A DNA stretch of 64,000 nt from Clavelina lepadiformis (taxonomy: Eukaryota; Chordata; Ascidiacea; Aplousobranchia; Clavelinidae): assembly GCF_947623445.1 (NCBI RefSeq), contig NC_135241.1, positions 26,414,501 to 26,478,500 on the forward strand, read 5' to 3'. The position numbers and the translations under genes are program-made. Positions 11,761 to 22,436 of this stretch are shown here, piece by piece (position 1 is the first letter of the stretch; every line of letters starts with the position of its first letter). Below the pieces are notes generated by a model. It did not search any database. It was not told the DNA's origin and worked only from the letters and a program-made list of their open reading frames with translations.

Positions 11761-12691
11761 TTGTGCAAGAGAAGTGCTGTTCAGATAATTGTGAATTGGG
11801 TGATGGATGTATCGTTGTTGATTTCTTTTGCATCTTATTATTTGTTGATTTGGTTAAAAGTTTATTTTATTCTGCTGTTAGTGCTGTAGTGTGTCTTTGT
11901 TTATATTTTATAGTATTATTTTATTTAATTGAGTTTCAGTTCTTCTATCAGATTCCATTGTTCTTTTTTGCAATAGAATCTAGGACAACTGACCTGGATG
12001 ATCGTGATGTATTTTCGCTGCCACACACCAATCAATTATGTTAAATTATTTTATGATACTTTTTAGTTTCCTTTAAATGGTGAAATAAATTCTCTCTCTC
12101 AGACTATTGAAAAAGTTTACCGATCTCACTTTGTACCGACATCACTGGAGTGCAAAGTAGGGCAGTTTTCGCCGAGACTTCGGGCGTCCATAAGCAAAAT
12201 TCCGGTGTACAAAGCAGCAGCTGGTGTACACTGCAACTCCTGGCCCAAGGCTACCAGGCGTTTGTTCAGGCAAGGTGCAGCCCTGGTGTGTAATGCCGTT
12301 TTGGAAATAAAATCTCAGGTGTACCATACTCTGCAGTCTGCCTGGTAACCAGCAGGTGAAGGTGCATCTCGACCCATGGTTATACGCTCCTGGTTGTAGT
12401 AACGTAGTTGTAGTCCGATACTCGGGGCTTACTTCTTATCAAAAACCAACTAGTTACTCATTGCGTCTTTGCTGAGCTACGCTGGACGTTTCACCGAAAT
12501 ATATTACGGTATTAAACGCGTTTTCACCATTACGCGTGCGAATAGTAACTCAAAGTGAAAACGTAAACATATCTTTACTGCAACAAAACCCTTGTTTCGC
12601 CTGTACGTTTGAAGCATAGATATATTATAAAACTCTAATGTAAGATTTTCGTAGGTTTTATGATATGTCTATGGTTTGAAGTCAAGAAATT
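11761..12691. other. gene-free stretch
   Basis: Possible LINE 3' tail to about 12.1 kb (ends near a CTCTCTCTC run at 12092). No gene is supported in the rest. Confidence 0.45.
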
Positions 12692-12750
12692 AACATAAAT
12701 CATAAACGGCGAAACGCAAAATAGTACGTGCACCGTTAATGATTTATGTT
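12692..12750. repeat. 20-bp imperfect inverted repeat
   Basis: AACATAAATCATAAACGGCG at 12692-12711 faces CACCGTTAATGATTTATGTT at 12731-12750; 18 of 20 positions pair with a 19-nt loop. Could fold as a hairpin; role unknown. Confidence 0.6.
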
Positions 12751-13090
12751 CGTTTGATGATTTCATTTTTCATCTATATTATCATATTTCTTTTATTGTT
12801 AGTTTTCTTCTTTTTGGTAAGAGTTTCTTATTTAATCTTTTATGTGTGAAAGGTTTTCAGCCCGGCCGAAAACCATCCACGGACAGGTTGGAGACTGTTG
12901 TTTTAGAATACGAAGAGTTCCATCTTGGACAACCATGTTAAACCAAGATGGAACAACACGTAGGCCTATTAAATATTAATGTGAAATTTTGTGCTTTATT
13001 TGCAGCAAGTTTAAAAAAATTAGAATCTCTCAACTAAATGCACGGTTTCAAAAAACTATCAATTCAATTTTTCCATCCAAGCGTTCCTAG

Positions 13091-13129
13091 CGGTCCAAGC
13101 AATCCAAGTGATCCAAGTGATCCAAGTGA
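13091..13129. repeat. 9-bp minisatellite
   Basis: Four tandem copies around TGATCCAAG (GGTCCAAG, CAATCCAAG, TGATCCAAG twice). Confidence 0.75.
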
Positions 13130-13905
13130 ACCTGTACCTTTCGGAGGCACCCCCTGCTGGAGTCGCATTGTATCATAAAAGTTAATAGAAAAGAGGATAA
13201 CTGTGGCATTTGGTACATTGTCAGGCAAAACAAATTAAATCAACAAAATGGTAGGAAAGTGGCTCCTTACATGCCACAGCAGAACGTGTAATAGAAAATG
13301 GGTAGCCTAGGGTAGGCTAGCCAATATGCGAAAGTAGCCAGTAAGCGAAATTTTGCCAAAAATCGCTAATCAAATTTTAAGTTTTGTACATTTTGGACTA
13401 AAATTTCGTGTGCAACATTTTAACGCCCTTCTCTGTTAACATACAAATTTTCAAGTTTCTACCTACAAATTATCCTTGTTTTTTATATAGAGAAACACAC
13501 CGTACTCAAAAAAAGCTAAATTTCTTGCTGAGGCAAGAAATTGCTCCCTGTACAAATCTTTTAATTTTTCGCGAATAATAGGAGCTAGAGAGCTCTTTTT
13601 TCGCACACTTGCGCAGCAGTTCCTCTTCTAACTCTCTTTAAATTTTCGTGGAGCTCTTTCATCTTTAAATTACTTTTTTAATCACTTTTTCTACGTTGGT
13701 CCAACTTTGATGCAGTAGCCAATATGCGAATGTAATTTCACAGAACTGTAAAATCGTTTGAGTCACACGTGGTTAGTTTCAGTGAATGGGTGTAGGACTG
13801 TAGGTGCGTCACATTGCTCTATAAATTTTTGCTTTGACATTTTTCAATAAACGTTCTTCTAAGGTACTTGAAAATTTCAAGACGTTTCTTTGGTATCTGT
13901 GAAGG

Positions 13906-14427
13906 ATGCCTGGCCACCTTATCAAACAGGATTTTAGAACTATCGTCCTCTGCAGAGATCACAAAGTTGTACTTTTTAGCTTGCCCCCACATACGTCTCA
14001 CGTATTGCAACCACTTGATAAAAGCTTTTTTGGCCCTCTAAAAGCCAAATGGAGATCAGCTTGCTTAACTTTTGTGAGGGACACTAAAGCACCTGTGACA
14101 AAATTCACGTTTGGTAAAGTACTTACCACAGCGTTGCAAAAAAGTTCACAGCCTGCGAATATCAAACAATCTTTCAAAGCTTGTGGTATATGGCCGATAG
14201 ACGAAAATGCTGTTGATTACTCCCAGACGATTCCTTCACAAGGATTTTCTTTAGGGTCTGAGGACCCAATAACTTCTATCACTGCAATTCAGACATCAAC
14301 TCCAGATGACAATGTACAGCCAGTTATTTTTAGTGACAAACACACGCAACGCGTTACTTCCAATGACCGATCGGAGGCGGCTTTCTCCTCCGACATTTGC
14401 AATGATGTGTTGACGTCTTCCCCATAG
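13906..14427 (+). pseudogene. pogo-like (DDE_1) transposase, C-terminal half, broken
   Basis: 173-codon frame with LPPHTSHVLQPLDKSFFGPL, which holds the third acidic residue of the DDE_1 catalytic fold (QPLD), followed by the usual helical region (PANIKQSFKACGIWPID). The first and second catalytic aspartates and the DNA-binding domain are not found upstream. After the stop near 14427 a basic stretch (QLRQKKEANIREKQKKRMKE) continues in another frame, showing at least one frameshift before the PHD part. Jerky/Tigger-like relatives are the alternative label within the same superfamily. Confidence 0.75.
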
Positions 14428-14497
14428 TGCTCCAATTACGTCAAAAAAAGGAGGCTAATATTCGTGAAAAACAGAAAAAAAGGATGAAAGAAAGATT

Positions 14498-14758
14498 TTG
14501 AGACTTTCCAAGACACAGAGAAAGAACAAAAAAAGAATAGGTAAGAAGCAATCTCCGAACGAAAGATCGATGACTATCTCCAAGGATATTTGTACAGAAT
14601 GTTGTGTTGTGCAGTTTTCAGGGGGAAAAGACGAACCCAGGTGGGTAGATTGCGATAATTGCGATCGCTGGTATCACGTTAAATGTACCCACTTGGATCC
14701 CAATCTCACCCAGCATGACGTCGAACAGCTTACTTACCTCTGTCATAACTGTGAGTGA
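14498..14758 (+). pseudogene. PHD finger of the pogo-like transposase
   Basis: 86 codons: a lysine-rich start then a PHD-type zinc finger with CTEC, VDCDNC, CDRWYHVKC and a final CHNC before the stop, matching the C4HC3 pattern (WYHxxC is diagnostic). PHD fingers usually read histone H3 tails, and C-terminal PHD modules occur in some pogo-lineage transposases. It lies within the TA-flanked element downstream of the DDE frame, so it is most likely the transposase C-terminus, now out of frame, rather than a host gene. Confidence 0.75.
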
Positions 14759-15731
14759 AGGCATATCTGAATGCTAGTTTCAGATGACAATTTGAATTTT
14801 AACTCTGGTTGCCATTCTTACTGTTGTTATTTTGAAGTTGTTTGCTTTCCATATTGTGATTCCGTTCAAGCGTGATATTTAAAATCATTCGTTGCAAAGG
14901 ATTTTGCTATTTTCGTTGAAGTCTTTTAAAAAAAAAACACATTTTATACAAATACAATGCCTCTGATTGCACGTGGATGTTAAACATTGAAAGACGGTTG
15001 TGGATTGGTATGTTCCTTTATCTTAAGTTTCCGATGTTCGTTAGCCGTAAATAAAACGATTCGCTACTTCTGATTTCTCCGATTTCTTGGTATTTGGTTC
15101 TTTTTATTTTAAACTGGTCTTAATACTTTGGTGTATGCGGTATACCGTATAGTCCTATGTTTTAAACATTTATCGGTACATGTTTGGGCACGGTCTAAGA
15201 GTTTAACAAGAATAGCACCTTTATTTTCCAACCCTACAGTCAATGTCAAAAATTAACGATACGATTAGAAAACGCATTTGCTTAGAATCGGGGTACAAAT
15301 CTAAAAAAGAATAAAGGTTATGGTTTCTGTTCGAAACATATGTAACTTACTATAGGTTTATTTTCGAAAAATGCCATTTTTATGGCAAATAATCGTCAGG
15401 GTTTTAAGCTAGAATGAATATTTGATGTCTATTTAATTAAAATTAACCAATCGGAATACAGTAAACTAGCTCGAATAAGTGTGAAATTCCTGTTTCTTCC
15501 ATTCGCAAACTGGCGCAATTTTCGCACTCTGGCGCAAAATTTGCTGGTGCAACTTTTGCTACCACATGAAAGATATTTATTAAAAATTTACGGTTTTAAA
15601 GTATAACGTAAGGAATGAAAATACGCTTCTAATGATATAAAAATTATGGCTGTGTGATCAGTAGAACTTGTTTTATTTACGTTTTACTTTGCGTTATATG
15701 AAGTTATTCGCAAATTGGCTACCCTACCCTA

Positions 15732-15983
15732 CATGGCACCTGAACTTGACAGGTTGACCCACTTCACTAGAATAAGTACTTGTTGAAATGTTTATTGCGG
15801 GTGATGATAGGGGCCTATATGAGTCTCATGAGGTCGTTGTCTGCTTTTCACACTCACAGAATTAATTGTTCACCTTGACGGCTTATTGTCTGAAGACTAG
15901 TTTCAATTATCAGTGATTAATATTATAATGACTTGTTTTCCACTGCTAGGCCACAATATAGGTTTATGACTCTCGTTTTATAC
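15732..15983. other. gene-free stretch
   Basis: Nothing recognisable. Confidence 0.5.
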
Positions 15984-16280
15984 GGCGTGGTTGGCGTAGT
16001 GGTTAACGTTGGACTTGCGTGCTAGAGGCCTCGGGTTCGATTCTTGCCGTTCTTTTATTTCTTTGTTTTGGTCAGATTTGTTTTTAATTTAATAATCAAA
16101 GGTGAGAGTTTTGGACCGGAATGGATTAGTTTAGAAATTTAGACATTTGAAAAAATGTGATCTTTTTTGGAAAAATAGTGTTTATTTCAATAGTCATCAG
16201 CCTATATCCTAATAATTTAATCAAAAGAAGTGAGAGTTTGGGTCAGAGGGGATTAGTTTTAGGTTAATTTACACTTTGGA
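15984..16280 (+). mobile_element. tRNA-derived SINE
   Basis: Head at 15984-16053 has a Pol III A box (TGGCGTAGTGG) and B box (GGTTCGATTC) at tRNA spacing, but the anticodon stem does not pair well, so it is not a working tRNA. The body that follows has two diverged copies of a GTGAGAGTTTxGG...GGATTAGTTTAG module (around 16101-16130 and 16219-16262), an internal duplication of about 120 bp. The 3' limit is approximate. Confidence 0.65.
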
Positions 16281-16368
16281 AAAAATAATAGCCTACGTGA
16301 TTCTCAGTTAAAATTAGCATACATTTCAATTCGCTAATGTAATTGCCATTCCTCAGAATTCATGTTTT

Positions 16369-16440
16369 GCTACTTCGGTAAACTGCGCCGGTAACATAAG
16401 TGCCCAGCCTGCTTTACAGGCTGCCGTTTACCGAAGTAGC
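16369..16440. repeat. 72-bp nested palindrome
   Basis: Perfect 15-bp arms GCTACTTCGGTAAAC and GTTTACCGAAGTAGC enclose a second inverted repeat CAGCCTG/CAGGCTG (16405-16423). A related diverged copy is at 3999-4085. Likely a short MITE. Confidence 0.7.
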
Positions 16441-16764
16441 TTTTTCAAATTCTCAAAATCTAGCTAGGCTATAAGGCCTATGGGGATATCTATGACCAAA
16501 ATTTCTGACACGTTCTCCGCTATTAGACCCTGTTGCATATAAATTCATATGAATTCCTTTACTCGATAAAAAAAATTTGAAGATATGTTGCCTTGTTTTT
16601 ATTTTACGGTGGTTTGAATACTAAGCACTGGACTTGTTCGATATGAAGTCATGTTATGTGGTCAGCAAAACATGTGACGTAAAATGCGAAAAAGTTTGCG
16701 TGGTATCTGCAAAACGTTTGAATGTAATAATTTAGTTTGTATTCACTTTTAGTTGATTATTTTA

Positions 16765-16825
16765 AGCATTGCATTATTACAATGCATTGCAGCATTGCAT
16801 TATTATTGCATTATATTATCATTGC
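16765..16825. repeat. GCATT-rich low-complexity repeat
   Basis: Irregular tandem copies of ATTGCATT/GCATTATT; slippage-type repeat. Confidence 0.6.
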
Positions 16826-18218
16826 TTGACATGCCAAACAAAATTATCCTTTAAAGCGTCTTGAATCCACCGCCTGTGTTACACGTAAACTCTTACGAAT
16901 TTTTAGTCGCATTCTTCGCTGACCACGTATCTAGACGTTATATCGAACAAGCCTAGTGCGTAGGATTTAAAGCACTAAAATACGATCTAGGCAAAATATT
17001 TGCAACTCATCCGAATAAAATTTTTGCAAGCCAATGCCCAGAACGCTTGTAATTTTACATTCGCAATTTGAAAAGCCACTTTCACTTTGCTTTATGACTT
17101 TGATATTGCCTGATGTTGGCTTTAGTCAGCACGAATAACTTCTTCACAGCATGGGGCTATAAAAATCACAACAGCTTTCTTATGCAGTCACGCTGGCAAC
17201 TGTTACGAGCCTAACACATCATTGTTTACTACTAAAGCACTTTACCTACCATGCCACTTGTTACTCCATAGCCTGCAGTATAGCATAGTTTGAACTCCGG
17301 TTTTGGTACAAAGGCAGCAGCCTAATTGTGGAATCTTATGACGTAATAACTGATGTAATTCGGTATCCAAATTTCAAAAATACAATTGCCATTCTGACAC
17401 ACTTTACAATTTCAGTAAAAATGAACTTATAGCGAAAGTCAAGAAAGCATGTTTAGAAATAGCTCATAGAATAGACGGTTTGTCATCTCTGGCGCCCCCT
17501 TATGAATGCTACACGCCCTCCAGTTTAAGGACCACTGGTATAGGTGGTAAAAAAATCTTGCCGCCCAAAAATGGAGGCGGTAACTCGGAAAGCGTCTATT
17601 GTTGAGCCACTTTGATTGCAAGCATTCTGGGTATTTGGTTATAAATATATCGCTTAATTAGCCTGTGCAGCATGTGAATTTCTTTAAACAACAAAGAAAA
17701 AACATTGTAAAAAAGTTGCCTAGTCTTTAGTTTGATCTTTGAATCCTTTATCCTACACATCGGTTTTCTTCGATATGAAATCCCTGTGGAGAGCAAAAAT
17801 GCACACTAAGTGCTATGCATAGTCATTCCACGACATTTGAAACCAAATATCGATGCAATTAATAGACAGGGTTAAGCGGCAAAGTTGGGAGCTTAAATGT
17901 AGTAGATTATAAAATGAGCCGGAGTGAGGTGGGAAATTTTAAAATGTTTTACCAGTGCACTGCGTTCTTTGTTTTATTTGTTTGGGCTTCTAATAAATGA
18001 CCGTAATTATTAATGTAGCACCAGTGGCCCATATTGCCTGCAGTAACCCTCAAACCATTGCGAGAAGATAACTTTGTTGTCCGTTCAACTTCTGCCATAT
18101 CACGTAACTTCCCTAACCTTCTCTGTTTCAGTTTCGTTTTATTTGACATGGAGTTTTCCCCATGTTATATGAACCTGTTTATGTTTTAAGTTAAAAAAGT
18201 GTTGTTTTACCTGAAACG
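16826..18218. other. gene-free stretch upstream of TBC1D16
   Basis: No coding frame is convincing. The minus-strand word CATAAGGGGGCGCCA (17491-17505) fits the CTCF core AGGGGGCGC. The TBC1D16 promoter and 5' UTR should lie at the right end. Confidence 0.45.
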
Positions 18219-20090
18219 ATGCCAAACCAATTCCTTCAGCGTTTTCTGAACTCAAATGAAACATTTCGTGCACCTCCGCTGCACGGGGAAATTCTTTACA
18301 GCAGGAACAATGTTTGCATCCATCCACCGAGCTTGCTTTCAAACACAGTCACACACCATGCTGGCTTTCTCACCATAACAGCCAATGTGAAAACGGGGTC
18401 GTATTCTCTCATTTTAAACTGGTCTCCCACTGAAATTCAGAAGAAGTCTCTCGAAAAATGTGAGAAGACAGAACCTGAAGAAGTGTTGGACTCCACTGAG
18501 GATGGGCAGCCTTGCATAGAAGTGGAATCATCTTTGTCGCCTTTTCAAAGTTCTTTGAGTGAAAACAAGCGAGGTTATGATGATGAGCCTCACCATGGTG
18601 TGTGTTTTGAGGAGAAAGCAAGCAGTGAAGTAAATGAAAGAAGTGATCTAAAGCAAGGTAGAAGTGCTGCGTCGTCGTATCATGGCTTCGTGATACGACC
18701 ACCAAAGAATCAAGCATTTGCTGCTTTTAATATTGACCTGGCTGAAATGAGGTCACTAAGGTTGTTCTTTCGTGATGACGCCTGTATGACAGGTGAGCTG
18801 CTTATTGCCAGCCATGAGTCTCAATACAAGATGCTGCACTTCCACCACGCCGGCCTCGATTGCGTGGCTGAGATCTTCAAAGATTGGAAATCAGTTATTA
18901 TGGACAACAAAAACAAAGTTAAACGTCAGTGGATTGAGAACTTTTCGTTTGTCCTGCCTTCATTGAGTGCTCCCGAGCGACACCCAGAGGAAGATTTATA
19001 TCGAGGACTTACGGTTGAAACTTGGGCTCTTTCAGTCGATGAATTTGGCAAAATAGAGAATAAGAGAAGTATTCAGAAGGCAGTTTTCTTTGGCGGAGTT
19101 GATAAGATGCTCAGGTCAACTGTGTGGCCATTTCTCTTAAAATATTACACATTTGATTCAAGCATTGTGGAAAGGAATGAAATTCGCGAGAAAAAGTCAG
19201 ATAAATACGGAAGGCTTAATATATGCAGAGAAAAATTAATGGCGACGAACGAAGATGGTGAGTTTTGGAAGAATGTCGCTTGCTCTATCGAGAAAGATGT
19301 CTTGAGGACTGATCGAGCGAACCCATTCTTCAGTGGGGAGGGAAACCCCAATCTTGAAATTCTTGAAAGAATTCTGCTGAATTATTCGGTTTACACGAAG
19401 ACAAGTTACACCCAGGGCATGTCTGACCTGCTTTCACCCCTCCTAATGGAGGTTAGAGAGGAAAGTGACGTCTTCTGGTGCTTTGTTGGTTTGATGCAGA
19501 GAACAATATTCATCAGTTCACCCTCGGATTCAGACATGGAGAAACAGCTTTTTTATCTCAAAGAATTGCTGAGAATACTGCTTCCAGGTTTCTATGAGCA
19601 TCTGATGTTGTGCGGTTCGGGAGCATTTGAATTGCTCTTTGCTCACCGCTGGATACTGCTCTGCTTTAAAAGAGAGTTCAGTGAATCAGAAGCTTTGAAG
19701 ATATGGGAGGCGTGCTGGGCCCATTATCAAACCAATTACTTTCACCTCTTTGTCTGCGTTGCCATTATCGCCCTCTATGGGAGAGATGTCGTTGAAAGTA
19801 AGCTCGCTTGTGATGAAATGCTTCTTCATTTTTCACAGCTGTCCATGCAAATGAATGGAGATTTAGTTCTGAGAAAAGCTCGGGGGCTTCTTCATAAACT
19901 GAGGCTGTCTGCCGTGCCCTGCACGCTCTCAGAGATGTTCTACATTTCCGACTCAGAGCATCAAGATTTGCCGAAAATAAAATGTATCCGAGAAAAAGCA
20001 TGTGATGGTGGTTGTCCACATGGTGGCACCATTGAGCAGAGCAACTCTGTTAGATATAAACTTGGAAAGCTTCTGACCCAGAGTTTATAA
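18219..20090 (+). CDS. TBC1D16: TBC1 domain family member 16 (Rab GAP)
   Basis: Single uninterrupted frame of 623 codons for a TBC Rab GTPase-activating protein (TBC1D16 family acts on Rab4 in receptor recycling). The N-terminus has HGEILYSRNNVCIHPP, the TBC1D16-specific block (GEIIYSKNNVCVHPP in human as I recall), and residues 190-215 (MRSLRLFFRDDAC, ESQYKMLHFHHAGLD) match its conserved middle. The TBC domain runs about residues 300-550 with the arginine finger in VLRTDR (R366) and the glutamine finger in YTQGMSD (Q399), both intact. The C-terminus ends CPHGGTIE then a short tail, as in the family. The variable acidic linker (residues 75-150) is shorter than in mammals. Intronless, unlike PAM and EIF4G2 nearby. 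Confidence 0.95.
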   Translation: MPNQFLQRFLNSNETFRAPPLHGEILYSRNNVCIHPPSLLSNTVTHHAGFLTITANVKTGSYSLILNWSPTEIQKKSLEKCEKTEPEEVLDSTEDGQPCIEVESSLSPFQSSLSENKRGYDDEPHHGVCFEEKASSEVNERSDLKQGRSAASSYHGFVIRPPKNQAFAAFNIDLAEMRSLRLFFRDDACMTGELLIASHESQYKMLHFHHAGLDCVAEIFKDWKSVIMDNKNKVKRQWIENFSFVLPSLSAPERHPEEDLYRGLTVETWALSVDEFGKIENKRSIQKAVFFGGVDKMLRSTVWPFLLKYYTFDSSIVERNEIREKKSDKYGRLNICREKLMATNEDGEFWKNVACSIEKDVLRTDRANPFFSGEGNPNLEILERILLNYSVYTKTSYTQGMSDLLSPLLMEVREESDVFWCFVGLMQRTIFISSPSDSDMEKQLFYLKELLRILLPGFYEHLMLCGSGAFELLFAHRWILLCFKREFSESEALKIWEACWAHYQTNYFHLFVCVAIIALYGRDVVESKLACDEMLLHFSQLSMQMNGDLVLRKARGLLHKLRLSAVPCTLSEMFYISDSEHQDLPKIKCIREKACDGGCPHGGTIEQSNSVRYKLGKLLTQSL

Positions 20091-21057
20091 AATTGGTCCG
20101 TGCCGTGCTTTTTGTGAAGTTAAACATTACATAAATGTGCCGATATCTTATCTTATTACACAGAGTGTGGTTTATTTCAACAGATAGGTTTGTTCTAGTC
20201 AAATGTATGTTCCATACATTGATGTAATTACTTCACTGATTACGCTTTAGGTTAGAATGATTTGAAAATTTTCAACCAAATTTCACTTTTGACCTCACAT
20301 GGTATGTATTAGTCCATAGCTGTATGCTTCTCTTGTGAGGTAATAACATTAAAATTATACAATGGTACATAAAAATCTAATTTGGGCACAGACTGAGCAA
20401 GATTTTGTTTTTTTCTTCATTACACTTTGACAGTATTATTGTTCCTTGTGCTCACAATATTCCTCGTATGACTACTCGTTAAGCTTTTGAATGATGGTGC
20501 AATTCCTTCCTATTGTAAACGCAAGCTCATGAATATATTTCCCGTTCAGTTGAAGTTTTTCTGCAATTGTGTTGATGTTGCATTTCAATAACTACCACCA
20601 TAGCTTGTTTTGGGATGATGTATTTATTTTATCATATTTATGTCTGTTTTCCGGTCTTTCATTGTGAATGTGTTATCACGAAGTTTTGTGGATTGTTTTT
20701 CTGTATTGTACGCTTGGCTGTGAAAATTTTTTATGAAAGCTGGAGCATTTTGAAATTATTAGATATGAAAGAATGAAGTTCTAAGGTTTTGTTTGGTCCA
20801 TGCTGTGCAATGAACGGCCCACAATTTGCTGGTGTTGCTGTGTTCTACTATTTATCTACCTTACGCATTGCACGATAGTTGTTGTGCAATATTCGACTTT
20901 GTAGACATTATACCACAGTGGTTCTAAAATTTTGTAATATTTGCACATTGCCAGAGTTTATACAAAGATGTAATATTTATTTAAATTGATTGTGTTGTTG
21001 TTGAATTTTTTGTTGATTTGCAGATTTGTTGTCGGAAGAAACATAAAGTTTTTAATA
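20091..21057. other. TBC1D16 3' flank and GNPDA 5' flank
   Basis: AT-rich, non-coding. A pyrimidine-rich acceptor (TTGATTTGCAG, ending at 21023) sits 34 bp before the GNPDA start, so the GNPDA 5' UTR is spliced, in cis or by spliced leader. Confidence 0.5.
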
Positions 21058-21971
21058 ATGAGGCTCGTTATTTTGGACAACTATGATTTAGTGAGTACTT
21101 GGGCGGCAAAGTATGTCCGCAACAAAATCAGGGCTTTCAATCCTGGACCCAATAAGCTTTTTGTTCTCGGTCTGCCAACCGGTAGCACCCCCCTGGGTAT
21201 GTACCAGAAGTTGATTGAGTACCACAAGGCAGGAAAGTTGTCGTTTAAATTTGTCAAAACCTTTAACATGGACGAATACGTCAACCTACCTCGTGACCAC
21301 CCTGAGAGTTACCATTCATTTATGTGGAATAATTTCTTCAAGCACATTGACATTAATCCGAAAAATGCTCATATTTTGGATGGAAACGCTGAAGACATCG
21401 TCAAAGAATGCGATGAGTTTGAGGAAAAGATAAAAGAGTCAGGTGGAGTTCACCTGTTTGTTGGCGGGATCGGGCCGGATGGACACATTGCATTTAATGA
21501 ACCTGGTTCGAGTCTGGTATCGAGGACCAGAGTGAAAACGCTTGCTCGCGACACCATTGTGGCAAACGCGAGATTTTTTGACAATGACTTGTCCAAAGTC
21601 CCACAGCAAGCACTGACGGTTGGCGTGGGCACAGTCATGGATGCGGAAGAGGTGAGAGAACTTAATTATGACATCACAAGTGTCATTGTTCATCACATGA
21701 TATTTAGGTGATGATCCTGATCACTGGTGCCCATAAAGCTTACGCTCTGCACAAAGCCATTGAAGGAGGAGTGAGCCACATGTGGACGGTGTCTGCATTT
21801 CAGCAACATCCAAGAACTCTCTTCATCTGTGATGAGGATGCTACTCTTGAACTGAAGGTGAAGACAGTCAAATACTTCAAGGACTTGATGAAGATCCACA
21901 ACAAACTGGTGGAAGACACGGATCCTGGCAAGGATTATTCACCGGAAGTTCCTGCAAACTCATTGGTCTGA
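21058..21971 (+). CDS. GNPDA1: Glucosamine-6-phosphate deaminase (isomerase)
   Basis: Coding exons 21058-21651 and 21708-21971 give 285 residues. The cytosolic enzyme converts glucosamine 6-phosphate to fructose 6-phosphate and ammonia. Family blocks are near identical to animal enzymes: [57 protein letters not shown] (catalytic Asp, His and Glu of the NagB mechanism present) and [18 protein letters not shown]. The start at 21058 ([10 protein letters not shown]) aligns with the family; the frame continues 24 codons upstream but that includes the 5' UTR acceptor at 21023. The intron is only 56 bp (GTGAGA...TTTAG). GNPDA1 and GNPDA2 cannot be told apart safely. Confidence 0.96.
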
Positions 21972-22436
21972 GCTTGTCCAATGAGATTCTAAAAGACACC
22001 TTGTGCCACAAAACAATTTGTCAGCTTCATTTGCTATGTCAATGCACTTAGTGCCATCTATCAGAGAAAGTGTTCTGCTAAAATATACACAGGCTTGATA
22101 TGCAGTAAAATATTGCGATTAATTATATTCCAAGTCATTATGTGAAGGTAAATGTAGGGCTGTGGTTGTTACTCATCAATAATTAACTGTGCAACATATC
22201 TCAATAAATTCATGATACAAGTATTAGTTTCCTCACTTGGATCCGGAATATCCTTGACTCCAAAGATAACAAGGAAAGAAATTTTATGTCATCTCAGTAA
22301 CCTTATTTTAATTGAATTTCAGACGTAAAAGAAGACTAAAAAACTCTTGATGTCAAAGGCAGTATTATAGACAAAATTATACAAAACACATGACTGCATT
22401 CACCACAGAAAACTCAATGACTGATTGTACAAGGCT
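21972..22436. other. convergent 3' flanks
   Basis: Between the GNPDA stop and the stop of the minus-strand RRM-like gene. A possible plus-strand poly(A) signal AATAAA is at 22203-22208. Confidence 0.5.

Larger units (their letters stand above)
13310..15729 (+). mobile_element. pogo-like DNA transposon, degenerate, with PHD-finger C-terminus
   Basis: Ends GGGTAGGCTAGCCAATATGC (left) and, read inward from the right edge, GGGTAGGGTAGCCAATTTGC, flanked on both sides by TA (13308-13309 and 15730-15731), the target duplication of Tc1/mariner-pogo elements. Inside are a DDE-domain remnant (13906-14427) and a PHD finger (14498-14758). Six copies of a 13-bp site GCCARNNNGCGAA lie near the ends: plus at 13320, 13337, 13718; minus at 15502, 15521, 15707. 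That layout suggests transposase binding sites. The 5' part of the transposase is missing or unreadable, so it is not autonomous. Confidence 0.82.

Noticed and set aside
11748..12044. 98-codon plus frame rich in F and L
   Set aside because: Low-complexity T-rich sequence downstream of the LINE remnant.
13819..14010. 63-codon minus-strand frame
   Set aside because: Antisense to the DDE transposase remnant.
15984..16053. functional tRNA gene
   Set aside because: A and B boxes are good but the anticodon arm does not pair; better as a SINE head.
17517..17538. hAT right end (GGACCACTGG)
   Set aside because: No matching left end or 8-bp duplication was found.
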